Source: DAOUGC01 sp034429695
Lineage (GTDB): Bacteria > Chloroflexota > Anaerolineae > Anaerolineales > Anaerolineaceae
Length of the DNA stretch: 20,336 bases
Direction: 5' to 3'
Assembly (NCBI GenBank): GCA_034429695.1
Contig: DAOUGC010000107.1
Span: forward strand, 1 to 20,336
A program made the position numbers and the translations under genes. The notes below the pieces were generated by a model, which ran no database searches, was not told the origin of the DNA, and saw only the letters and a program-made list of their open reading frames with translations. How positions within the stretch are numbered: position 1 is the stretch's first letter; the number at the start of each line of letters is the position of its first letter. Shown here one piece after another: positions 14,201 through 20,336 of this stretch.

Positions 14201-17200
14201 CCGGTGTAGGTGGTTCCGTTTGGCACGGTCTCAGTGATTTCGACATTATCCGAACGCCAGGGGTAGGCGCCGCCGTTGGTAACCGTGATGTTGTAAGTAA
14301 GGATCTGTCCGGCGGAAGCGCTGGTAACACCGTTGGTCTTGGTGACGCCCAGATCGACCTCGTGTACAGTGAGCGTGGCGCTTCCGTTGGTGGTGTAGCT
14401 GCGCTCCTGCGGAGGTGTGCCCGGCAGGCTGCTGGCCGCCGTGACATAAGCGGTGTTGTTGAACAGGTTGCCGGTTGGAATGTCATCCACCTGGGCGGTG
14501 AACTGAAAGGTGATGTCTCCCGCAGCGGGGATGGTGCCGGTAAACGTTATCACGGTATCAGATGCGCCCACCACCACTGACGGGGTAAAACCGGCTGCCT
14601 GGGTGACGGTAACATTGCTGAACAGGTTGTTGGGCAGCGTGTCGGATACAGTCACTTCGTTTGCCGGTGAGCCGCCCGTGTTGCGCAGGCGCAGGCTGAT
14701 GGTCACCTGGTCATTGACATGGTTGACATCTGTGACCACATCGGCGGGGGTGAAGGTCTTGGTCAGTGCCAGAATGGGTTCCACCACAGGCGATGTAACC
14801 TGGCTGGAATTGTAGGTCTGGCCGCCAGCCGTGATCCTGCCCTGATTTGCCAGGCTGGTCTGCGGGGCGGACTGATGGTTGTTGGCCACATTCATCACCC
14901 TTGCTTTTAACCGTACCAGGATGGTGTTGTTGGTGGTCACATCGTCATCGTCCACGGTGATGGAACCATAATTGAGCACCAGGTCCTGTCCATCCGTGCC
15001 GTCTGCTGACAGGTTGACCGGTGTGGTGCTGGTGGGGGCGGGCAGGGTGATACTGGCATCCGGTGTGACCGTCAGTGAATCGGCCACAAACTGCATGCCC
15101 GCCGGGATGAGGTCGGTGATCACCAGACTGTTGGTCACGCCCTCCGGCAGGGTGACGGTGATCTGATATTCCATCTCCTCGCCGATGGTTAAATTGAGGC
15201 CGCTGGTCTGGTCGTAGCTGCTGCTAATATAAGTCTTTGCCACAGCCGGGCTGCGCACAGTGACGGTGGCCTGGGCGTTCTGGTTGTCGTCATTGGCGGC
15301 TCCACCGCAATCTGCGGTGTTACCGGTGCGCTCGCAGCCCAGCGTATTGTAGGTGGACAGCCCCGTCACCGTACCGGGCATGGTGGTGTAAGTGACGTTG
15401 GCAGTGTTGGTGATCACCTGGTTGGGGTTGACGTTGGCGTTCAGACGCGCCTGGAAGGTGATGATGGCCACCTGGCCTTCGCCAATCGTGTCCCAGGTTA
15501 CGCTCAGGGGACCAGCGTCTGACTTGCTGGTCTCTGGTACACCGGACACCGCCAGTGAATCTGCCACGTAGGTCATGGTGGCGGGTACGGTATCGGTCCA
15601 CACCACGTTGAAGGCATCCTCATACGTCAGACCACTCTGATTGGTGAGGGTGATTGTAAAGGTCACCAGGTCGTTCGCGTCCACATTGGTGGCGGGGTTG
15701 GCGGTCTTTGTTATTGTGAAACGCGGTTCAACAATGCGCAGATCGGGGCCGTTCTGGGTCACGGTTTGCGGCGTGCCGTTTACCGTCCAGCTTCCGGTGA
15801 CGGTGTTGTTGACTGGATAGGTGCTGGCGATGTTGTAATTGATCGCCACAGCGGTGTAGGTAATGGTGATGGTTTCAGTATCGGGGTCATTATCAGTATT
15901 GGTGATGTCGCCCAGCGTGATGGTCATGATCCGTCCGGCGTTTTGCGCCTCAGGTGATCCGGCCACGTTCGAGATGACCGCATTTGCGCACGAGAAGCCT
16001 TCGGGGTCGTTGGTGGTGAGGTTGCCGGCGATCTGGATGTCATCGCAACTGACAAATGCCAGGCCGGGGTCGAGCGTATCGGTGATGACCACATTGCGCG
16101 CCGTACCCTGGGGGATGACAAATGTGGCCTGGTACTCCACGGTTTCACCGATGGCAATTTCGGTTCCGTCGGTATGCGTGGCAGATGTGGAAACCAGCCC
16201 CTTGGAAGGACCCGGCACTTGCACGTTGAAACTGCCGGGGTCGCTGGCCACATAGTCGTTGAGGGTTCCCACGCCGCCCTCGCCGGTGCGTTCGGTTGAG
16301 TCGGTGGTGTAGGTGGTGCGGGCGGTGACGTCGCCGTCCATGCTGGAGAACTTGAGGCTGGCGGTATTGGTGATGACTTCGCCCAGGTTCGCCTCGCTGG
16401 AAAGTGTGCCGCGCAACTCGATGGTGATGGTGCGGCTGGCGCTGGTGGGCAGGTCAAACAACGAATTGGAGGTCAGCGTCCATCCTGTGGCATTATCACC
16501 ACTGAGGGTGAAATCGGCCAGGGTCAACGTTCCATCACTGTCCACCATCTGCGTAATTGTCGGGTTGAGGATCAGTGAAGCGCCGCCGCTGGTTTTGGGC
16601 AAAGCATCAGTCAGGCTGGCTTCGTAAGCATTGGGGTTGTTGGGGTTGGAGACAACGATGGTGTAAACCACCTCATCGCCGGCCTGGCCACTGGCGCCGC
16701 CATTGATGGTGGCGTTTTTCTGCACCACGGGCTGCGGTTCGATGATGGTGACCGATGGTGCACTTGCAGACCATATGCCGTTTAAACTGGCATTATTGAT
16801 CAGGCTGGAGCCGCCCTGGTTGGCGCTGATATTCAGCGCCTGCACCCAGTAACGCAACGTGATTGTTTCGGCGGTACTGTTGCTGTTGGTGGAGTTGCTC
16901 AGGTCGCCCAGGCTCCAGGTGATGGTGGTGGAATTATTGGATAGAGCCGGGTTGACGGCGGGGTCTTCGGCCGGGTTGGGACACGGGATACTGCCCAGTG
17001 AGCTGGTGACGCCGTTCATGGTTACGCTTTCACAGCGCACAAAGCCGAGTCCGGCTGGCAGGGTGTCGGTGAGGACGGCGCCGGGGATGACGCCTTCCGG
17101 CACGGTGATGGTGACCTCATACAATGCCTGTTCACCGATCACCAGTTGATTGCGCGTATTACCGGCGGTCTCAAACTCGCTCTGGATCAGGGTTTTGGCG

Positions 17201-20118
17201 ATGGCGGCGTCGGTGATGGTGATGGTGGCGTCATCGGTCAGGTCGGGATCTGCAAAGTCGGGCCCGGTCTCATTGCCAGAGTAGCGAACCAGGCTGCCGG
17301 TGTTGGTCAATACTTGCTGTGGTGCAGCGGTGTAAGGAACCACAGCATCGTAGGTGATCACCGCAATATTCTGACCACTGGTTTCAGAGAAAGGTCTGAT
17401 TGAGCCGGTGCCGCTATCAGTCAGTTCAATGCCGTCGCCAAACAGACCGCCGCCCAGTTCGGTGTACGGCAGGGCGGTTCCGACGCCGTCAGTGACGCAC
17501 ACGCTGCCCGCCAGTGGGGTGAACCCGGTTGGGAGCAGATCACTTGCGGTGACATTAAAGGCGCCGTTAAGCCCTGAGCCGATGTTTTCCACCACGAGGG
17601 CAAAGGTGATGATGTCACCAGCATCCAAACCGCTGATGTCGCTGTCCAGGCTGGTTCCAAGGTTGGTGGAGGTGATGGGAGTGTCGAAGCGCGGGCAGGG
17701 CGCAGCAGGGTCGGTGGGGGTGTCAAAAGTGACCGGCGCGGCAGGGTCAGGCGAAAAGAGCACTCCGCTGGTGCGGTTGGTGGCCACAATGCCCTTGCGC
17801 ATTTCCAGCAAAGGCTCGGTCAACTGCAACTGAACAATGTTGACGACGTTCTGGTCCTCATTATTGGTGGAGCCTTCGAAGGCGCGCACCTGGTTGGTGA
17901 GGAACAGCTTGTCAGCAAACGGGTCGTCTTCAACGGTTACCGAGAACAGGATGTCAGTGGTCTTGCTGGTGTTGTCCGGGCCATCGAAATCGCCAAAATA
18001 CAACGCAAAACTGTTTTCAGCTCCGTTGCTGGTGAGGACTGGGGCAATGTTTGAATAAGTGAAAAAAGTATCGGTGGTGGTAAAGTGCGCATGCCCCGCT
18101 GCAGGCGCGGCGTCGCTAAGGATGGCATCAAATGCAACCAACTCTGTGGAGTCAAAAATGGGCAAAGGCAGGAAGTCCTGCAGTTCATAATCTTCCACAT
18201 CACCGGTGGGCAGGGTGTAGGTGATGCGATAAGTGACCACATCACCCGGGGATACTTGAATGGGTGGGGTGATCGATACACCATTGACCGCGTGGATGGA
18301 CTTGGTGATGTTGCCATAAGCGATGGTAAGCGACGCACCGGAGGTGTTGGATGCTGACCACCCGGTGGGAAGGAAAGTGGTGTTATCGAGAACAGCGCCC
18401 TGGACGGTTACAGTATTGCTCAATCGGTCACCCTGGTCAACCGAACTGTCACCAGAAGGGAAGTCATCACTGAACTCTTCCTGGATCACGGCCAGATAAC
18501 GGATGACACCCTGGGTGGGGCCGTCCGAGTCGTCACAATTGGGAGCTGCACCGCCAACGGGTACGCAGCCGCCTATCAAATTGGGACTGAAGCTGCGGGT
18601 TTCCAGTTCATCAGAAATAAAAAACTCAAGACGGGTCGTGCCGTCAGGGTCGACGGTGGCAATGGGCGAGTAATTGGGCGTCACAAGATAATTAGAGATG
18701 TCCATTGGCGCCGTGGGTGATGAAAACGGGTTGCCATCAAAACTCATGGTGATCGAGCCGTCCACAATGCGCTGTCCATCACTGAGGATATCTGTAACTG
18801 AAACTTGGTTAAACGAGAAATAATCGGAAACCTGGGCGGTCAGGGTGTACTGTACGGTATCGCCGGGAGAATAGCCGCTTGCACCGGTATCGGTATACAT
18901 GGAGATTGACTTTTGCACGGCGATGGAAAGGTCAGCCAGGGTGTGATCAATTGGAGTGACATCGCTGGTGACCAGTACAACGTCGCCTTCGGTGGCGGTA
19001 TCGCGGGGGTCAATCGGATCCCAGTAACCAAGCGCGGAGGCATCGTTTGTGGTGGCATTGGGGGAGCCTGTGTTCTGGTTGAGCACGTCGCCCGAACTGA
19101 CATCGTACTGCCCGATATAAAAGGAGAACGACATGCGCGCGTCATCGGCATCCACACCGGTGACCGAATCCCAGCGCAGGGTAAGGTTGTTGTTCGGCGC
19201 GGCGTTGGGCTGCCCCGGGATGGGTTCGCTGACCAGTGTGTTGGCGGTTGGTACGCTGTTGTACGTGTCGTCTATGTAAACCACTTCACCATCCAGCTTG
19301 TCGGTCAACTCGAAATTTTGCAATGTCTGACCGTTGGCAATGTCGGCGGTGACCACATACTGGCGCGGGAAGGAAGGGCCTGTGGCTGTTTCGCTTTCGG
19401 GCCCAACGTAAGTTTTCCTCAGGGCCATCAAGGTGGGGGTGATATTGGCGGAAGAGAAGCTTTCCACATAACTGGGGTCATCGATTCCCAGCTCGGTCCA
19501 ACCAAATTGATACCCGCCGCGCATCTGGATGGGCAAGGGTTGACCCAGATCGGCAAGGTTGGACAGAGTGGCGTTAATCGTTACTTCGGCCGGGGGTTGG
19601 GTGGGAACAAACGAACCGAATGGCAGCAGGATGGTGATCAACTGATCGCCGACATTGCCGCATACTTCAACCGGGGTTCCAACCGGGTCTTGAGCGTAGG
19701 GGTGAACCACGCAGCCGGTGAGGTCGGGATCATTAACGGGGTCTACATCCAGATCGGGAAAGGTTTGTACGATGGGTTCAGGGGAGAGTGAAGAACCCAG
19801 GTAGGAGGCAGAAACGTAGCTGATACCATCATCGCCATCCATGCCTGTGGCGGGCAGGATGATATCAATAAATGGCCCATAGCCGGTGGCGCTGCCAAGG
19901 TTATCGAACGTGGCGGTGAAGGAGAACGCCTCTCCGATAAACACCTCGGCGGGAACGTTCAGCGCAACATTGGCTTCGTTGATGGCGAGCGGCGCAGCCT
20001 GTACGGGGATCACCCGACCTGCAAACGGCGAAATCAACAAAGACAGGATGATCAATATGGCATTGCTGAACCGCAAAAACTTCAATGATTGCCGGAAAGA
20101 ATGTTTAGGCATCAACAT
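10801..20118 (-). CDS. Giant secreted DUF11-repeat protein with LPDTGF motif and C-terminal sortase domain
   Basis: An uninterrupted 3,105-residue protein. The start at 20118 is preceded by GGGAG; an upstream ATG at 20184 is excluded because it lies upstream of the predicted transcript start, and ATG 20112 remains possible. Residues 1-41 form a Sec signal peptide (basic N-terminus, NAILIILSLLISPFAG core, VQA cleavage site). Residues 42 to about 2930 are about 18 beta-sandwich units of DUF11 type, each with a K-T/S opening strand, TYT-type strand, TDTLPxG and NTA motifs. LPDTGF is at 2937-2942. From about 2960 a sortase barrel follows: IIEIPDLKVKTTIVGVPL, then GNSAITAHVY (H3018), LTLITC (C3081) and YARRIVV (R3093), the full His-Cys-Arg set. 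There is no membrane helix after the signal peptide. It is probably a surface adhesin or filament; the fused sortase may attach it or process itself. The repeat is acidic and rich in Thr, Asn and Asp. Confidence 0.93.
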   Translation of the reverse strand: MLMPKHSFRQSLKFLRFSNAILIILSLLISPFAGRVIPVQAAPLAINEANVALNVPAEVFIGEAFSFTATFDNLGSATGYGPFIDIILPATGMDGDDGISYVSASYLGSSLSPEPIVQTFPDLDVDPVNDPDLTGCVVHPYAQDPVGTPVEVCGNVGDQLITILLPFGSFVPTQPPAEVTINATLSNLADLGQPLPIQMRGGYQFGWTELGIDDPSYVESFSSANITPTLMALRKTYVGPESETATGPSFPRQYVVTADIANGQTLQNFELTDKLDGEVVYIDDTYNSVPTANTLVSEPIPGQPNAAPNNNLTLRWDSVTGVDADDARMSFSFYIGQYDVSSGDVLNQNTGSPNATTNDASALGYWDPIDPRDTATEGDVVLVTSDVTPIDHTLADLSIAVQKSISMYTDTGASGYSPGDTVQYTLTAQVSDYFSFNQVSVTDILSDGQRIVDGSITMSFDGNPFSSPTAPMDISNYLVTPNYSPIATVDPDGTTRLEFFISDELETRSFSPNLIGGCVPVGGAAPNCDDSDGPTQGVIRYLAVIQEEFSDDFPSGDSSVDQGDRLSNTVTVQGAVLDNTTFLPTGWSASNTSGASLTIAYGNITKSIHAVNGVSITPPIQVSPGDVVTYRITYTLPTGDVEDYELQDFLPLPIFDSTELVAFDAILSDAAPAAGHAHFTTTDTFFTYSNIAPVLTSNGAENSFALYFGDFDGPDNTSKTTDILFSVTVEDDPFADKLFLTNQVRAFEGSTNNEDQNVVNIVQLQLTEPLLEMRKGIVATNRTSGVLFSPDPAAPVTFDTPTDPAAPCPRFDTPITSTNLGTSLDSDISGLDAGDIITFALVVENIGSGLNGAFNVTASDLLPTGFTPLAGSVCVTDGVGTALPYTELGGGLFGDGIELTDSGTGSIRPFSETSGQNIAVITYDAVVPYTAAPQQVLTNTGSLVRYSGNETGPDFADPDLTDDATITITDAAIAKTLIQSEFETAGNTRNQLVIGEQALYEVTITVPEGVIPGAVLTDTLPAGLGFVRCESVTMNGVTSSLGSIPCPNPAEDPAVNPALSNNSTTITWSLGDLSNSTNSNSTAETITLRYWVQALNISANQGGSSLINNASLNGIWSASAPSVTIIEPQPVVQKNATINGGASGQAGDEVVYTIVVSNPNNPNAYEASLTDALPKTSGGASLILNPTITQMVDSDGTLTLADFTLSGDNATGWTLTSNSLFDLPTSASRTITIELRGTLSSEANLGEVITNTASLKFSSMDGDVTARTTYTTDSTERTGEGGVGTLNDYVASDPGSFNVQVPGPSKGLVSTSATHTDGTEIAIGETVEYQATFVIPQGTARNVVITDTLDPGLAFVSCDDIQIAGNLTTNDPEGFSCANAVISNVAGSPEAQNAGRIMTITLGDITNTDNDPDTETITITYTAVAINYNIASTYPVNNTVTGSWTVNGTPQTVTQNGPDLRIVEPRFTITKTANPATNVDANDLVTFTITLTNQSGLTYEDAFNVVWTDTVPATMTYVADSLAVSGVPETSKSDAGPLSVTWDTIGEGQVAIITFQARLNANVNPNQVITNTANVTYTTMPGTVTGLSTYNTLGCERTGNTADCGGAANDDNQNAQATVTVRSPAVAKTYISSSYDQTSGLNLTIGEEMEYQITVTLPEGVTNSLVITDLIPAGMQFVADSLTVTPDASITLPAPTSTTPVNLSADGTDGQDLVLNYGSITVDDDDVTTNNTILVRLKARVMNVANNHQSAPQTSLANQGRITAGGQTYNSSQVTSPVVEPILALTKTFTPADVVTDVNHVNDQVTISLRLRNTGGSPANEVTVSDTLPNNLFSNVTVTQAAGFTPSVVVGASDTVITFTGTIPAAGDITFQFTAQVDDIPTGNLFNNTAYVTAASSLPGTPPQERSYTTNGSATLTVHEVDLGVTKTNGVTSASAGQILTYNITVTNGGAYPWRSDNVEITETVPNGTTYTGTNGWVCSPDTNAGSTCTYALGTLNAGATSSPVPFEVTVDDPAAINLESIVNHTSVDYDEVYGPDRNPTNDTYMETDPLAADPSFLHTKTDALVVDADSSGDVSPGDTLEYTLTIRNDGDQDAANAIFTDTPGQYTSLVTGSVTTTRGSVITGNTSGDTSVRVDLGAMPGNGGVTATITFRVIIDGLPFPAGADSVANQGLLTYDTTETKNSDDPDSVPSDDPTVTPVNAEPDFSIVKSDADVTAVTGGNVTYTLHIENNGTQNATGVVVTETVPANTTFAASDPANTGWTCSGGGVAGSTCTYAYGDMAVGDTADLTFVVTVNATVPWNTDNLSNTASITDDGDNGADPTPGDNSDTEPTPLDAGPDMRIVKTDGDISISVGDSFAYTLTFHNDGDEGVQSVVLHETVPTYTTLDATAAAALGWSCSGTAAGSTCTFNVPGEINPGASNSIDFPLIADSTLPADVTGINNTASVSFDESNGEDPTDDGDATNNNTDGENTPIAASPVIEVTKTDNVMQFTPGSQLTYTITVTNTGSQDATGVQLTDPLAASTSLIFASHGGIMHGSSVVWPVFDLATGASVTRTLTVQISPEFLGTNTVNTAEACSDGSNGESEADQCDTATDTDELRSSGKSASAYWTASSFPQVSIGEIITYDVTLTVASGASLVDLELVDILDPGLALMDCQTVFVDAGLNASPNDFDQLCTVGSGLSVSAVPSGSADPADQGRRIEIDFGTVINSSAENGTITVRYRAVVLDSAANQRGDTLNNLVTWSWNGSSVGDRIEEQASAQPVTIIEPDLTLAKSVSPTVVSAEGGVVTYTLFVDHSDLSDSTAYDLVLTDVIPTGLTYVPGSFEFVSGQAPTALIDSNPRTLTATWNSFADTGSPTMLRFRARVAFVESGQSVNNTATLSWTSLPDTDQQLGGNLDEPQSIYNTLSTERFYDPGSDVNIYGASDTATFEVPAALPDTGFAPWKMTVLEEQPVELAYIDLAEDLIIEIPDLKVKTTIVGVPLVEGEWDLTWLGNKAGWLDGSAYPTWNGNSAITAHVYDANGKPGPFVSLENLKWGDDVLIHAYGKVYRYEVRSVKTVLPEDLSVLEHEDLPWLTLITCEGYDEASDEYARRIVVKAVLVEVK
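11316..19980 (-). repeat. Array of about 18 DUF11-like protein repeats
   Basis: Repeat units of about 125-210 residues begin near residues 50, 231, 393, 601, 768, 973, 1130, 1302, 1466, 1623, 1781, 1921, 2056, 2205, 2340, 2479, 2603 and 2769. They are diverged in DNA, so they are an old protein-level repeat and not a recent tandem expansion. Two types alternate between 973 and 1900 and again at 2603-2930. Type A has xIGExxxYxxTxxxPxG and a TDxLxPGLxFV motif. Type B opens like a classical DUF11 and three copies end with a YxTxxxER motif. Five shorter classical units (1921-2600) sit between. Boundaries are approximate. Confidence 0.8.
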
Positions 20119-20172
20119 GGCGCTCCCACCCGTATGAAATTGTGAGTATAGATAGTTCTCTACCCGTGTATT

Positions 20173-20203
20173 ATTATAACCCAAGTTGCTACCTTGCAGT
20201 AGC
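20173..20203 (-). promoter_or_regulatory. Promoter region of the giant gene with an inverted repeat
   Basis: TATAAT (20178-20173, minus strand) is a consensus -10 box about 55 bp before the start codon. No good -35 is seen at 16-18 bp. Instead the inverted repeat GCTAC (20188-20192) / GTAGC (20199-20203), with a 6-bp centre, covers the -35 position, so an activator or repressor site is plausible. Confidence 0.5.
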
Positions 20204-20272
20204 GGGAAAAAAGATCCATGCGTTCTCTGGTAAAGTATAGGTGCTCAAACCAAAACTGAACCGGAGGAACGC

Positions 20273-20336
20273 ATGGACAGCCAAATTGTAGCAGTCTTTT
20301 GCCTGTGTGCCGATATGTTGAAAGCTTTGCATCATT
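20273..20336 (+). CDS. Transposase N-terminus, probably IS982 family (cut by window edge)
   Basis: The frame opens at ATG 20273, seven bases after CGGAGG, and runs to the right edge; 21 residues are visible. The start MDSQIVAVFCLCADMLKALH resembles the N-terminus of IS982-family transposases as I remember them, but so short a fragment cannot settle this. The gene diverges from the giant gene, whose promoter lies within 100 bp. The end of the element should lie between about 20204 and 20272, but I could not recognise its terminal inverted repeat without the other end. Confidence 0.5.
   Translation, partial: MDSQIVAVFCLCADMLKALHH

Noticed and set aside
18913..19791. A 292-codon plus-strand frame inside the giant gene
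   Set aside because: It is opposite the N-terminal repeats of the giant gene, which keep clear DUF11-like motifs; the shadow shows no domain of its own.
10801..20118. Tandem DNA repeats or a CRISPR-like array in the giant gene
   Set aside because: The periodicity is at protein level only; units vary in length and DNA sequence, and there are no short identical repeats with unique spacers.
20119..20184. A longer N-terminus for the giant protein starting at 20184
   Set aside because: That ATG lies upstream of the TATAAT box at 20178-20173, hence outside the predicted transcript, and would bury the signal peptide behind 22 extra residues; the start at 20118 has a ribosome binding site.
1..20336. 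tRNA or rRNA genes
   Set aside because: No cloverleaf-like sequence with a TTCRANYC-type arm and a matching acceptor stem was noticed in the intergenic gaps, which are all short.

Overview
The window is a bacterial chromosome segment with a fairly high G+C content. It looks like an Anaerolineae-type member of the Chloroflexota. That placement is an inference from three things: a very long secreted DUF11-repeat protein that carries its own sortase domain, a ferredoxin-linked branched-chain 2-oxoacid oxidoreductase operon typical of anaerobes, and an MscL channel with a zinc-ribbon tail. There is no rRNA, tRNA or phylogenetic marker here to prove it.

Layout from left to right. Positions 1-821 (minus strand) hold a TetR-family regulator whose stop overlaps the start of an NAD-dependent epimerase-like gene that runs off the left edge; a palindromic operator sits between the regulator's -10 box and its start. 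Positions 845-2139 (plus) hold an AIM24-family protein and a small four-helix membrane protein. Positions 2269-3979 (minus) hold an osmotic-safety pair, mscL (with a C-terminal zinc ribbon) followed by an MscS-type channel, behind a promoter region crowded with TGGCA/TGCCA motifs. Positions 4090-6980 (plus) hold a tight four-gene operon for a 2-oxoacid (probably 2-oxoisovalerate, VOR-type):ferredoxin oxidoreductase in the order delta, alpha, beta, gamma, closed by a bidirectional terminator.

Positions 6998-8353 (minus) hold a padR regulator and a polytopic membrane protein with an N-terminal HAAS-like region, a recognised pairing, with AT-rich palindromes next to the promoter. Positions 8442-10779 (plus) hold greA and lysS, separated by a hairpin terminator that could compete with an alternative hairpin, and then closed by a second bidirectional terminator. 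Positions 10801-20203 (minus) are one uninterrupted gene for a protein of about 3,105 residues: signal peptide, about 18 DUF11-like beta-sandwich units, an LPDTGF motif, and a C-terminal sortase domain with His, Cys and Arg in place. At the right edge a divergent gene begins that resembles an IS982-family transposase.

The most striking object is the giant gene. A surface repeat protein, a sortase-type sorting motif and a sortase enzyme domain are all encoded in a single polypeptide. Its repeats also show higher-order order: two unit types alternate as A-B pairs and flank a block of shorter units, three of which carry a cysteine-pair motif.
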